64,000 bases of DNA from Ceratodon purpureus (taxonomy: Eukaryota; Streptophyta; Bryopsida; Pseudoditrichales; Ditrichaceae): positions 12,189,783-12,253,782 of the forward strand of contig CM026429.1 in the NCBI GenBank assembly GCA_014871385.1. Reading direction: 5' to 3'. Under the pieces are notes generated by a model. That model saw nothing but the letters and a program-made list of their open reading frames with translations, was not told the origin of the DNA and ran no database searches. Shown here piece after piece: positions 1 through 12,614 of this stretch. The position numbers and the translations under genes were made by a program. Position 1 is the first letter of the stretch, and every line of letters begins with the position of its first letter.

Positions 1-1140
1 TACTACTGAGTTAACTACAGCCGCCCCCTTTATAGAAAAAAAGTCATCCTCTGAATCTGCACTGACTCTCTTGACAGTGTGAAAGAAATTTCTCACAGAC
101 CAGCCAATTCACCATCCAAGTCTTTAAGGAGTCGTCCAAGAGTTTCCCAGACGACGAGTTTTGATCACACCTGAAGCTTCCCAAAGAAGAGAAAATTGTC
201 GCTGCACGTGTTCACCTGGTCAATGTTTTCAGAAGCTTCCGTAGCTCCGCCTGCTACTGTACAGACTACTTCCGTGGCGACATCATAACAACAAACCACT
301 GACCTCAAAAGGATGTAATTCCAAAATTTCTTGTGTGATACTCCGAGTAATCGACACTGAGTACCACGGACGGTATATCTAAACATATATAAATATGTCT
401 TCGAGCAATAAATGCATGATAACTGCATGAGATCTTATCTAAGTTGTACCTATGATGCAAAGACTGCACTTGAAATTCGACGCAATTCTTCTTGAGAAAG
501 TTACTGCTCCCGCGTATGAAGGAGTGCAAACTTCAAAGGCGGTTCAGTGATCATGAGTTGCCCAGTGCCCGGTAGACTGGAAAACAGTAGAGTATTTTCC
601 TGGGATGCAAAGATCTTGCTGGATGAGTGACATGCAAGGTCTTGTATGTCACGCATGACGCAAGACATGCAGACAAAAATCCGTGTGTACAAAACAAGCT
701 GCTGCAATTGCGACGTAAAAGTGTAATATTGGACGTCCACTGTTCACCGACACTAATGATTTCTTAAACTGGCTAAAACTAGCTCAGGGACTAACAATTG
801 AAAATTTAACTCTTAACAATACAATCACTAAGTTAGTGCAAGGCCTTGCCAGTATGACCAGGATTGTGTCCAGAATGATGACGAAATTCGTAGAGTAGCA
901 GCAAATGGGTTTGTTGCGATGGGGAGCTCAGATTTCATGAAATTGGGGACTGTTTCTTATCATTCTTGGGATCGCTTTCTGCAGCCTTTTCAATTTCGAT
1001 CTCACTCAGTCATGAGTCCCGTGTTTTAGTGATCACTGAAGAAGACTTTGCCTCTGTTGTGTTGACATGGAATATGAGATGGGGCCGCACAGGCCCGTTC
1101 AGATGATATTTGAGATGCATTTCAAATGGAGGTCATAGGG
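1..1140. repeat. Left copy of a diverged segmental duplication (pairs with 11280-12870)
   Basis: No gene is seen here, but the stretch aligns collinearly and in the same orientation with 11280-12870. Shared blocks include CTGAAGCTTCCCAAAGA (about 170 and 11476), ATTCTTCTTGAGAAA (485 and 11811), AAAACAAGCTGCTGCAATTG (691 and 12123), AGTATGACCAGGAT (853 and 12286) and CAAATGGGTTTGT (902 and 12620). In the right copy this DNA lies directly upstream of the LRR receptor kinase start. By analogy this copy is the upstream region of a paralogue encoded on the minus strand beyond the left edge. Identity is patchy, with many small indels, so the duplication is old. Confidence 0.75.
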
Positions 1141-2179
1141 GTGACTTAGTTGAACTGTGCGAGAAAAACACTCAGCTGTAGTTTCCACAAGGGCCCGAGA
1201 GGTTTCTCCACATTCAATGGTGCTTCCCTTCCCCGCAAGGCCGACTGAAGTTTTCTATGATTTTTTCTCTTGTAAACAAAATGTTGTCTCATGAGTTGTT
1301 ATGTTCAAATTGATTTTTGTGATGATTAGAGCTAGATTGAGTAAGAATTGAGCGACGGGTCTGGAGTTGTGTTGATAGTAGGAAAGTATGTTACACCTGA
1401 CACCAAGACATTGATAGTGTTGACATTGAACCAGATTACAAGCAAATTCCTGTTGATTGTCTTCTCAACTTTGATTGTATTCTCAATTTCGATTGTGCTT
1501 TAATTTGGATTGCTGTGTTACTTTTAATTCAATGTCTCAGATGGGATAGCCAAATGGTAACGATGTAGACAATTAAATGTGCATGATGTCGTGGATGTCT
1601 TAAATTCAGTTCCGTGTATATTGATCGTCTTGTTGGTCCTAGCGAAGGTCAAGAAATTTAGCTGCATGCGTGTAAACTGTTAAAGGTGTCATTCTAGAAT
1701 CCAGTTCTTTCGTCGTTTTTGAGGAGCTCTCTTATCCAATTTGCCTACTGACTTCAGAAGTATATGGAGCTTACCAATTTATTTTGTTATGATGGACATT
1801 GTTTTGATGAATGTTAAATTTCTTGTATAAAATTATTCCCAAAGAGTGTTGTCATTTATGGTAAATGCTTTGCAGTCTAGTATGTAGTCGGTTCTAACGT
1901 GGATATATTACTAGTAGTCTGCAGCTTCGTTCGTGACATGATTGGATTCTTTATGCTCTAGAAAGCTGTACACTTTGACCCAGGATGGATCTTGTCTGAC
2001 TGGTTATACCTTCTAGGTGCCATAACTAGCGAATTGAACCCTCTATGGTAAGTTTCAGCAGCCTTCTCGCAGACTGCTTGAATCGCATCATTAAAACTGT
2101 AATTATTTTTCGCAAAGCTCTCCCACGGTTCTTTCATCTTCTGTAAGCTACACTTATCTCATCTTGAGTTTTTTTCTTC
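1141..2179. other. Intergenic DNA upstream of the lectin receptor kinase
   Basis: About 1 kb without a supportable open reading frame, RNA gene or repeat. It presumably holds the promoter and 5' leader of the plus-strand kinase that follows. I see no convincing TATA box at a clear distance from the ATG. Confidence 0.5.
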
Positions 2180-4498
2180 ATGTTCTGCTCCATTTCAAGA
2201 CATACCGAGTCAAGGAATTTGCACGTCGCAGAACCGGAGATGCTTATCCCTCATGACCATTTATGTTCCGCCAAAATGTCACGTCCTCGCAGGTGCGCAT
2301 GGTGTGGCATTGGACTCATCCTGTCTCTGTGTACTATAGTTTTGTATCCTGGTGCATACGTCTTTGTGCAGAGTGCGAGCCTAAGTACCAATTTCTCTTT
2401 CCCGGTGTTCCTGGCAGCAGATGATTTCATCACTTTTGGGGAAACCCGGTACAATCCAGACACTCTCTCCTTTGTCATAAGCCCTGAACCTGCTGGTCCT
2501 TTAAGAAAAAGATTGTTTTGTATCAAGCTCGTGTACCCCAGAAAGGTGCGGGTGAAGAATAGAGAGTCAAGTGCAGTGACTTCCTTTAGCACCTCCTTCA
2601 CATTCTCAACAACACAAAGGGATAAGTCTATCAACAGGAGTGGCTGGCTGGAGGACTCCGTAGGGTTTTTTTTCACCTTTGCTCCAGAGAATAAAATTCG
2701 CTTGTTGGCTGGGCATGCTGATCCTGGTGGATCTAAAAAGTATGGAATAAAATATTTTTCAGTTGAGTTCGACACTTATAACAATTTCATCAATGAGGAT
2801 CCAAGTGACAACCACATCGGTGTTAACATCAACAGCGAGAAGTCGGATTGCACCTACAATCTGTGCGAAGGTCATGGAAATAGCTGCTCATTTCCTTGGA
2901 CGGGTCGGACCTACACAGCTTGGATTGACTACAATGATTCAACGAGGGCACTGGAAATATGGTTTGCAAACGGGTCGTTGACGGAGGGAGTCATAAAACC
3001 AGCAGGTTTTGGTTTGATTAGGTGCCCTGAAGTTAACCTGATGAACACTTTTGATGATTATATGTATGTTGGTCTCTCGGGTAAAGCTGGGCCATTCACG
3101 GATACCTACGAAATTATGTCCTGGAATTTTGCAACAAGTTATGCAGAGGACATATCAACACTGACTCTGTTGTGGAGTTGGCTATGTCTTAAGACGACTC
3201 TTGTTATCTGTGCAGCATGTGCTACTGCCATAGTGGCTGCCGCTTGTTTGCTTAGATTTTGGACGAGGCAACCTCAATCATTTGAGCTAGAGTTAGATCT
3301 TCTAACCGGGCTTCGCAGGTTTACCTTCAAAGAGCTGAAGAAGGCTACCAACAACTTCAATGAAAGCACTCTACTTGGAAGGGGCGGTTTTGGATTTGTA
3401 TACAAAGGCACTCTAACACCCTCAGGTATAGTGGTTGCTGTGAAGCGACTCAAGCACGACGCCGAGCATGTCCAGCGAGAATTCCTGGCAGAAGTATCCA
3501 GCATCAGCCAACTCCGTCACCGAAACTTAGTGCACCTGCAAGGTTGGTGCCATGATGATGGCCACTTCTTGATTGTATTTGACTACATGAGCAACGGCAG
3601 CCTTGATGAATGGTTATTTCCTAGCCGTCGACTGCACCCTAGTCACCCCAAGTACAAGCGGTTTGATGTATTCCCTTGGGAATCTCGATTTTCCATTCTT
3701 GAGGGCGTTGCGGCAGCAGTGGAGTATCTTCATGAGGAGTGGGTACAATGTGTGCTGCATCGTGACATCAAGTCCAGCAACGTGATGCTGGATGCGGATT
3801 TCAATCCCCATCTCGGGGACTTCGGGCTTGCCCGCTTGATCGACCACGAGAAGCTGGAGAAGACTACAATGATGGCAGGCACATTTGGATACATGGCGCC
3901 GGAGATGCACTACACTGGCAAAGCCACAAAGGAGTCGGATGTGTACAGCTTTGGAATATTGATTCTGGAAGTCACTTGTGGCAAGAGACCAGTCAACTTT
4001 CAGGTTGAGGATCCAGATGAAAATTTCATGTTGTTGCAGGCTGTCTGGCAAGCTTATGAAGATGGCATCATCTTAAGCGCTGTGGATCCAAGACTTCTGA
4101 ATTTGCATTGTAACACAAACTCATTGGCTTCAACTGCTGCAACAGTTAGTTTGGTGGAGGGCAGGGTGGTGTCTCTACTACATCTGGGCTTGCAATGTTG
4201 CTTGTCAGATCCACAGTCTCGGCCATCGATGAGAGTAATAAAGCAGGTATTCCAGCAGGTGCGGGTCAGCACACTGGAGGATGACCCAACTTTGGCATTG
4301 AAATCGTTGGCTCCTTTGCCATCAAGTATGCCCTTGCTCGGAGACTTACAGCCCAGATTGAGCTCACTAGCACCAATCGCTTCCACAGCAACCAAGGAGG
4401 CACTTGACGTGGTGGAGAGCGGATTATCTCCAGAAATGTGTTGTTATGCGGGGGTGCGGCATCGATCTGCAACAAGCAGCTACGCCACGAGAGTTTGA
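2180..4498 (+). CDS. L-type (legume) lectin-domain receptor-like Ser/Thr kinase, intronless
   Basis: A single 772-codon frame encodes a plasma-membrane receptor kinase of the L-type LecRK class. These sense extracellular ligands through a legume-lectin fold and signal through a cytoplasmic kinase. A hydrophobic signal segment (GLILSLCTIVLYPGAYVF) follows Met33, so the ATG at 2276 may be the true start and the first 32 residues dispensable. The lectin domain spans about residues 68-320 (VEFDTYNN, DNHIGVNINS, AWIDYN, VGLSG). A transmembrane helix lies at about 339-361. The kinase domain runs from about 395 to 690 with glycine loop GRGGFGFVYKG, Lys422 (VAVKRL), HRD with Asp529, DFG Asp547 and MAPEM. 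The kinase signature residues are all present, so it looks active. No intron is needed, which is usual for this family. It converges on the LRR kinase at 5242, about 740 bp away. Confidence 0.93.
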   Translation: MFCSISRHTESRNLHVAEPEMLIPHDHLCSAKMSRPRRCAWCGIGLILSLCTIVLYPGAYVFVQSASLSTNFSFPVFLAADDFITFGETRYNPDTLSFVISPEPAGPLRKRLFCIKLVYPRKVRVKNRESSAVTSFSTSFTFSTTQRDKSINRSGWLEDSVGFFFTFAPENKIRLLAGHADPGGSKKYGIKYFSVEFDTYNNFINEDPSDNHIGVNINSEKSDCTYNLCEGHGNSCSFPWTGRTYTAWIDYNDSTRALEIWFANGSLTEGVIKPAGFGLIRCPEVNLMNTFDDYMYVGLSGKAGPFTDTYEIMSWNFATSYAEDISTLTLLWSWLCLKTTLVICAACATAIVAAACLLRFWTRQPQSFELELDLLTGLRRFTFKELKKATNNFNESTLLGRGGFGFVYKGTLTPSGIVVAVKRLKHDAEHVQREFLAEVSSISQLRHRNLVHLQGWCHDDGHFLIVFDYMSNGSLDEWLFPSRRLHPSHPKYKRFDVFPWESRFSILEGVAAAVEYLHEEWVQCVLHRDIKSSNVMLDADFNPHLGDFGLARLIDHEKLEKTTMMAGTFGYMAPEMHYTGKATKESDVYSFGILILEVTCGKRPVNFQVEDPDENFMLLQAVWQAYEDGIILSAVDPRLLNLHCNTNSLASTAATVSLVEGRVVSLLHLGLQCCLSDPQSRPSMRVIKQVFQQVRVSTLEDDPTLALKSLAPLPSSMPLLGDLQPRLSSLAPIASTATKEALDVVESGLSPEMCCYAGVRHRSATSSYATRV

Positions 4499-5241
4499 AA
4501 CAAGATTGAAGAAGCATAACTTGTTAGCACATTAGAAGTTCTAAAAGATAGATGGATGAAATAATTTGCTGCAATTCTACCGTTACTAGGAGGGTAACCG
4601 GTTTGTTCATATATAATTCTAAAATAAGTTGATGAAAAAAATTGGAAATTCTCAGGACATAAAAATGATAATATGAATAATTATTTTTGAGGATATTTCA
4701 CTATTTTAAAGTTTTATGAGCATATTTCTAGTGAATTTCTTTCAGAACACAAAAATTGTAAATTTAAACTTTTGAGAGACAAATCTTATTTGTTCCAAAT
4801 AAATAAATAATTACTCAAATTAAAGTGGACAAACGTACTGTCCTGTTATACAAGCTCCTGATACTGTATCGAGGGCCAAGTTGTAAATAATCTTTTTTCG
4901 GCAGTATTTTGATGAACCCCAAGTCCACTCTGTCTCAAAATGCTTATCCGCAATGCAGTGCATATACCAGCAAAACAAGCAGCTGTAATTCCACCCCTAA
5001 CGATGCAAGTACTGGCAAAAATGCTTCACTCATACACTAGAACCCTATAGCTTCACTCGCATTCCAGAGAGAGTTCATCTTTAAAAGAAATGTACTCAAC
5101 CCTAGTCATAGCGATGCCTTTCTACTCTTTGCACCCAGTCTTCCCGCCTGCCACCTTCACCATGGATGCTTCTTCAATGTTAGGTGATAAAACAGTTCGC
5201 AGCATTACTGATCCATACCAATAAGTAATATTGCCAACCAG
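4499..5241. other. Intergenic region between two convergent kinase genes
   Basis: AT-rich 3' flanks of the lectin kinase (+) and the LRR kinase (-). No gene or repeat is recognised. The 3' untranslated regions and poly(A) sites of both genes must lie here. Confidence 0.5.
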
Positions 5242-8200
5242 TTATCTCCCGAAGTGTAACAAGCTTCTTAACTCAAGGGAACCATTGCTATTTGCCATTG
5301 GGCCTCGAATCGAGTCAGCTGAAGGCGATGATGTGCTCAAGGGGTTTCCACTACTCTCAGGTTCCTCCGATATTCGGTTTAACTGAACAGGCCAACCCAA
5401 ATCGTCCTCATCCATGGGCGGCTCAACAAGATTCGCACTCCCAGCCAACATTGCAGCCACTTGAAACATGGAGGGGCGCTTATCTGGGGCACTCTGCACG
5501 CACATGACTGCCGTCTCCAGCACTCTCAGCACCTCCAGAGCTTCATCGTCGCTCACAACGAGTGTTGCGTCTTTCATGTCCAGGAGTCTATTCTCTTTGT
5601 GCAGTTTCCACGCCTGCAGCATGACCACCCTTTTCAAATGGTGTACAGCAGATACACAGCTAAAGAGGCAGGGCATTCCATGATGAATTGTAACTCTAAC
5701 ATTCCCCCTCTGTGCCATGGTATTCTTGAATTATAATGGAAAGACTAGGACCTCACGCCCTGGGTAAACATGTCTATATACATGGGGAACAACCTATGAT
5801 TTCTTGTCACCAAAATCAGCATCCATAGCCTGGTTTTCACTTCACTGTGAATTGACCCTTCGATATGGAAATAGGTGGTGGCAGGGAGACCTACCCGAGT
5901 GGGCGCATACACTTCATCCTCAGGCATTGTGAGGTCTCTGTTCCTCTTCCCACTCACAATCTCCAGAAGCAAAACACCAAAACTGTAAACGTCGGCTTTC
6001 TCGCTCAGTTCGCCATGCAACATGTACTCCGGAGCTAAATAACCACTGCACACATCACGACAGAAAGTTCAACACTGGACCACTCCGAGAGCAAGACAAC
6101 TTATCTGGTGCACAACATCGGCAGCCGTGTGGGACTGTGCCGTTTTGCGTATTCGCCTATCCCAACTTCTGGAGCTGAATCGTTGCTTCAGTGCGAATGG
6201 AAACACGCATTTCAAATGTGAAACCAACATCGTCCTCTAGAAAAGCGGGACAACTGTAGTCATCGAGCGTCAGAATGCGTACAGTGTTCCAGCACATTGT
6301 TGTGTCATGATGACGCTTTGCTTGTCTTCAATCGGACGTGCCAGCCCAAAATCTGCAATCTTCGGATGCAGGTTGTGGTCCAACAAGATGTTGCTGGCCT
6401 TGATATCGCGATGAATGATTCTCGACTGGGATGATGCATGCAGATAATACAAGCCCTGTGCCACACCCTGGCACACGTTCATCCGGACTTGCCAATTCAG
6501 AACCTGAGCTTTCGAAGCACCGTGTGCGGAGTTGTGTCGACCTGTAAAAGTACACACACGATACAAGAATTGTTAGAGCATGATTGGTTCGAACCTATGT
6601 CAAGGTTGCTGGTCTATTTCGAGGATGGATTCGCGGGTTGAGAAGGTGTGGCAAACTTACTCAATAGGAGCTTGTCCAGGTCGTCATTATCCACATACTC
6701 GTAGACCAGAAGCGTCTGCTTGCCGTGGAGGCAGTAGCCTTTCAGGGTCACTAGGTTGCGATGCTGTAGGTTGGAAATGAGCAGAACCTCGTTCACAAAG
6801 TTATCCCTGCCCTCGCTTGTCTCCAGAAACAGCTGCTTCACGGCCACCACCAAGTTGTTCGGCAAGATGCCCTGCACAAGCGGAATTACCGGACAACATT
6901 CAGGCTATTTGACTGGATGCTCTCAGCAAGGTCTTTACACCAAAGGGACTGAACTAGCGAGCAGATGATGACGTAGGTCGAAGTCGTAGAGAGTCGGACC
7001 TTGTACACAGCGCCGTAGGCTCCAGCACCCAGTTTCATATCCTCAGCAAAGTTTCTGGTAGCGGTACGAAGCTCGTTGAACTCGAACCTCCTGGCGCTGA
7101 TGTCAGCCTCATCAATCTCTGCAACCGGAGTCCAATTGAGCAGTACATATACACGTGAGCTCATCTTTTTAGTACTAGAGGATTCCGAAAGACTTGCTTC
7201 CGTGTTCAACTATGCCAATCAAAGCAGAGATGAAAATGCGATCCCATGTGCAAGATTCAGATTCCATACCCACTCACAGCTTTGTTTCTGTTCATACAGC
7301 CTTGCATAAATGAGATAACAGCAAACACACATTGAGTACTGTTTCAACATATAATAATCTTTCAAATTTGTTCATAGCCGAGTCAGTCACACTTACTTCT
7401 TAGAAGAGATCGCATATACTTCCTGTTCCGGTGAAGTACTAGAGCGAATATCAGGATCACGCCTATCAACAGAACTGAAGGAATTGTGGTACTGATGACG
7501 ATCACCTTCCAATTCGAGTTGGATGGTAACTCTGCATCACAGTGGTAAGACGCTGGTCAGCCATGATGTACTAATGTCATCAAAGCTACGGACTTATTGC
7601 AGATCCAACAGAAATTTCCATCTGTGTGATCAGTCTGGCATGCAAAGATTGATATTCGAATAGAAAAACATTTGTGGTAGACTAGCACCGAGAACGAATT
7701 TGACTCGCTTCGTTCAAGCTCTGTGATCTAAACATCTGCATGTGCACAATCTATCTGCAGCAGCAATGCAGCTCAACAAAATGGCAGTAGAAATGATCCT
7801 TACTTGGCGTTATGCGGCAGATCTGCTCACAGTAGCATCTTCCAGCATCATCTAGCGAATATGGGTTGTCGGTGCAATAAGGGTTCCCCTGCAAACTGCA
7901 CCACATATGATCAACAAGCTTAGCAGGCTACCCACTACGCATGACAATCATTGCTCCCTTGGTTCAATATTGCTCGTTATTCGGCAGTTTACGATCGAGT
8001 CTAGGCCGATTGCACGAATAGCATGCAAGGTGCTCATAACGCTCTGGGCGAATGCGGTTCCTCCAACCACGTTAGAGTTTCTTCTGATTAGATACGCCCA
8101 TCACTCACAATAATTGCAAAAAGGTGCTCTAAGTGTGCTCAAGTAGGGGCACAGTACTACTTTGCACACGAAAAGCTGCGAAGAGGGAGTCTGATAAACT

Positions 8201-11200
8201 CACTAGATTTTGAGCCCAACTGCTTGGATCAGGCCATCATTAGATACAACTGTTTTTATTTTGTTGTCTTTGAGACTCAACACATTCAGAGTCCGATTCT
8301 GCCCGATCGGAAAAAGTGCTGAAAGGTTGAGAGTGCTACTGATGTTGGTCTTGTCAAGGTACCTGGAGAACACCATACCAAGTAAGACTCTTAACATAGA
8401 TTCAACGCGAAAATAGAGCATCTTGCATGCAGGAGTGAACTCAAGTCTAGCTGTTGATGAGAGCGGAACGTTGCTACTTACAGCTCTGATAGGACTGAGA
8501 GATTTTTCAGGGAACTCCAGTCGGGAAAAGAACCACCAATGTCCAGTCCGGAAAGATCAAGCAAAGAGAGCGTCGGAGGAAGTTTGCTGATGAAGGGTGG
8601 CAGAGGCGATAACCCAGTGAAGAGGTTTGAACTTAGATTTCTGCAACCAAATGGGAGAATGATGGAGGTACATCAGTGAATGTACAGTCGTAGCCAAACC
8701 TTAATTTTTAGGTTCCTGGTAATTGTAAGAATCGATTTGCAGTTTTAAAATTAATGAAAATTTTGATTGGCAAGGGCGGATGGTGAGCTGGAATATGGGC
8801 TTAGTGATAACTTAAAGTTCAAAGAAAATTTGTAATCACACTCACAAGATATTTAGGTTGCGAAACAGATCTAATGCTGGAACTGGACCTGTAAATCGGT
8901 TGTCGGATATATCCCTGCAACAAAGTGCAGTGATGGGAGTTAAAAAAACACCAACATTAATCCACTTGTGCAGAGTGACTTGGAAATCTCTTGGGTTAGA
9001 ATCAGACAGAGAGATTCAAGGATGTATTCAGTTGGTCGGTTCCCATCCAATATATGTATGTACCTTGGCTCTCATCTGGCATGACCTAATTACAAACGAT
9101 TGCATTTTTCAAATGGAGCATGTAGCTTGAAGAGTTCTTAGGGTCTTACAAAGTACGAATAGTTGTCATGTTTTCAAAAACATCACTCTTAATCGTTCCT
9201 TGAAGTTGGTTCCGCGCTAGTATCAGTGATCTGAGCTGGACTGATCCGGGAAAATTTGGAAACCCGCCGGTAAACTTGTTGCCGCTCAAATCACTGTTAA
9301 CAATCAAAAATTGCAAAAGGAATGATTCGGCGTCCCTGCCTTCGTCGATTGGTTTGTTATGGAGGTCGCGTTGTAGAGTGAAGTGCGCATTGGTACATAC
9401 CTACATGTACATACTAAACAACAATAGATCTTTCAGAGAGAGTACTCACATCTCAAATCAGCACACTTACAGCTCTACAAGTGGGAAGTAACCAGTGGTA
9501 CTGGCCTCGCTTATCCACGTGATATTTTCCAGCGTCCCGTTGAGTCCATTGTCATGAAGGTCTCTGAAAACAAGTCCGAGCCCACAACAGATTCAATACC
9601 TGTGAGTTTTTATCGGCACTAAAACATCAGAAACTGTACACTGAAACCAAAGAAATCGCTTGTGTGAGCAGGATAAACCAATTTACTTCACTATTTCACT
9701 TCGCTAATTCACTTTACGATTCTGCTACACAACCAAGTCGATTGAGTCCGGCTTACAAGATGTTCAAAGCAAGGTCCGTAAGTTGTGGGGGAATGGGTCC
9801 CGTCAGATTCGGATTGCCTGTCAAGGTTCTGCACACAAATAAACACTCCAAATTCTTTATATTCCAACAGGCAACACTACAGGTAAGTTGTATCACAAGA
9901 GGAAAGTTGTGATTCATCGTGATCGTCTTGGGTTGCCCTTCAACGAAGTCAGACGTGAATTTGACGTTTCGTCGACGGTGGTTGTTAGGATATGAGAGTA
10001 ACGCCTGTGAATCTCTAGGACAGGCAATACCATGGCTGGGCATAATATTCCCATGACCACGCCAACGGTCAAATACTCAATCTAGCCGGTGTTATTGATG
10101 CACCTAATATCTCAACGCAAAGACCTAAAGTCTGCACACACAAATCGCTTTGAAAATCGAAGTGCTTGCACCGATTTGGAAATCATATATTGCACTATCA
10201 CTTGATGCACATGAAATGTGTTGAGTGCTCACAAGGTAGTAAGCTTGTCGATGTTGGTGATTTCCGGCGGAATCACTCCCACTAGCTCTGCATTGCTCAA
10301 TTGCCTGAAGAATCACCATATTGAAATTTGGAAAATGTCAGCATGAAACAATCACTATAGCGAGGTTAGATAGTTGGCCTTGGGCCCTAAGAGAGTATTA
10401 TCAGCGTCAGAGTATGTCGGAAGGTGAAAATCGGACGCTGACATAAGAATCACATCCATAAAAAAGGTGAGGGACACGATACTTGGCGAGTTGTATCACA
10501 CGCCATTACTCTCCAGCAATAACTCGGTTACTAATGTGCAGAGCACCACTAGAATGCCTACTGAACACAATAGCCCAGACGAAACCAGAAATAAGAAGTC
10601 GAACAAATTCTTACAGGCCGACAACCCAAGTATCCCATTCGGTTTCATTGAACCGGTACCGCAGACACCTCACTCCTTGCCAGCCCCCCGTCGAAGCGTA
10701 GCATGGCCAAGGAGTTTTTCCATCTTTTACCCATGTCACCCAGTTCTCCAAGTTTGTTTCAGGATTTGGGGTCGTATTCCAAGCTGCCCAAAGCTTCTGC
10801 AATCCCACAACTATTCCCACCCACAAATCAGGTGACCCTGTCCGTCAATCCTTCGCACTAACCTAACACAATATTCAGTTGCACTATGGACCAATCCCCA
10901 TTCAAACAGTTGCAGGTTTAACCCCATGTTTTCCCCCAGACACCGGTCAAAAATCTCACTGTGCTTGATTCAACGGAAAATCGAAAAGAGATAGACTGTC
11001 CCAGATCTAAAGAGATGCACGGGAACTCAACGCGACATAAAATGGGTGCAAAACACATGCTCATGACTTTGCAGTGACGAAGGTCGAGCAAACTTACAAT
11101 CATTGTATTGGAAGATATGACCCTGCGAGTCGACCCCCGGGAATAGGCCAGAATTGCAGAGCAACAACAGGATCAGCGCGCCACAGCCTCGGTTGATCTT

Positions 11201-11203
11201 CAT
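5242..11203 (-). CDS. LRR receptor-like Ser/Thr kinase, 17 exons, 849 residues
   Basis: Exons, high to low: 11098-11203, 10615-10837, 10233-10304, 9757-9828, 9471-9563, 9150-9293, 8846-8914, 8482-8640, 8204-8362, 7804-7895, 7397-7531, 7278-7300, 7000-7209, 6661-6871, 6283-6541, 5895-6045, 5242-5613. The phases close to 850 codons. A signal peptide ([14 protein letters not shown]) precedes an LRR N-terminal cap ([22 protein letters not shown]). LRRs follow on separate 69-159-nt exons, each joined inside a Leu codon ([23 protein letters not shown]), then a Cys-rich spacer ([20 protein letters not shown]) and a transmembrane helix on exon 11. The kinase has GAGAYG (510-515), Lys531, HRDIKASN (Asp635), DFG Asp653 and YLAPEY, so it looks catalytically complete. 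The layout fits plant LRR receptor kinases with a membrane-proximal cap. The 23-nt exon 12 and the GTCCGA donor after exon 13 are the least certain points. The first ATG is at 11203. Confidence 0.85.
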
Positions 11204-12331
11204 CTGGTTGCGCACAAAACCTCTAGCTACGGAAGCTGTTCGATGTTAACTAGAACTCTGTCCTTACATGAAGTGGACTACTGGGGACCTGGGGTAACTA
11301 CAGCTACCCCACTCAAAGAAACAAAGTTACTGAATCATTGAATCGCACTATATCCATGAAAGCTTGATTGAAACTCCGCTACAAAGCAGCTAATCCATCA
11401 TTGTACTGTGCATCTCCCAAGGGTTTGGGCGCGGAGTCGGCCCAGAGTTTACAAAACGACGAGTTGTGATCATCCCTGAAGCTTCCCAAAGATGTAGAAA
11501 TCGTCTTGCACGAGTCTTGCACGAAATCCCGAGTCCACGTTTTCAGAGATCTCCGAATCCCATTACTGCATAAACAACTTCGGTGCGGACAAGGTAACGA
11601 CAACCCAGCGGATGCACCGACCTGAGATGAATGTCATTTGCAGATATTGCATAATATTTTTACCATGGACAATAACTAAAAAACACATATACATAAATAT
11701 GTACAGTATCATCGAGGCAGAAAATCCCATTAACAGCATGCGCTACAAACCCTGTCTTTGAGCCTATGAAACAAAAAGCTGCACTTCGAATTCGACACTA
11801 TTCTTCTTGAGAAATGACTAATCTTGCACATGAAGGGGTGCAAATTTACTGTTCAGTGATCTGCCTAGTAAACTGGAATGCACGTATATGGTGGGATTAT
11901 ATTTCTAAGGATTCAAATATCGTGTGGGATTACTTTAAATATCGTGTCGGATTACTTTAAATATCGTGTGGGATTAAACTCAGGCATCCATTGCGGCATG
12001 CGTGACATGCAAGGCGACTCAGAGAACAAAGAATCCATGTCTGCATGCGAGGCAAGCTGCTGCTACGGCATTTGTTGTAACAATGTATTAACAGGGCAAT
12101 TTTGATGAAAATCCATGTCTGCAAAACAAGCTGCTGCAATTGCGAAGTAACAGTGTGATATTGGACGACGTCCACTGTTCACCGACACTGGTGAGTTTTT
12201 AATTTGCTAAATCTAGCTGAATGACAACAAAATGAAATTTTTCTCTTGATTAGGAGTATATAATTACTAGTGCAAGGCCATGTCAGTATGACCAGGATTA
12301 TATTCTGAATGGTGATGGAATTGGAAGGTTA
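11204..12331. promoter_or_regulatory. Upstream region of the LRR kinase; right copy of the segmental duplication
   Basis: Non-coding DNA upstream of the minus-strand LRR kinase. From about 11280 it is a diverged, collinear copy of bases 1-1140, continuing past the inserted MITE to about 12870. Within it, 11925-11980 carries three near-identical tandem units around TTTAAATATCGTGT, each about 26 bp. No defined promoter element can be named with confidence. Confidence 0.6.
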
Positions 12332-12614
12332 AGGTAGCCTGTCCTAAAAGCGCCCCTGACCCAAAAGCGCCCTGTCCAAATTCTCTTGATTGTGAAAGGT
12401 TAGATGTACCTCATTTGTAGAGTGCGCATTTGGGTCAAATCTTACTTAGCAGTTTGGACTTTTGTATAAAATTCAGAAATGTGAATTACATGTTGCAAAT
12501 TTTTTCAATCCTCGTGAAAACCTATTTCGAATGTGATCATATTTTTATTTTTATTTTACTACTGCTAAATATAGGTCAGGTTGCTTAAGTTGGTGCTTAT
12601 GGGACAGTCTGCCT
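12332..12614. mobile_element. 283-bp MITE with about 25-bp inverted ends and a TA target duplication
   Basis: The left end AGGTAGCCTGTCCTAAAAGC mirrors the right end, which reads AGGCAGACTGTCCCATAAGC on the other strand. TA dinucleotides flank it at 12330-12331 and 12615-12616. The paralogous copy at about 885-905 is the empty site: deleting the element plus one TA from this copy gives a gap-free alignment to it. The interior is AT-rich and non-coding. TA duplication suggests Tc1/mariner-type mobilisation. PIF/Harbinger, with a 3-bp TWA target, is a weaker alternative. Confidence 0.85.

Noticed and set aside
11098-11215. LRR kinase start four codons upstream of 11203
   Set aside because: The codon at 11215 is GTG, not ATG. 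The first ATG in frame is at 11203 and leads straight into a signal peptide.
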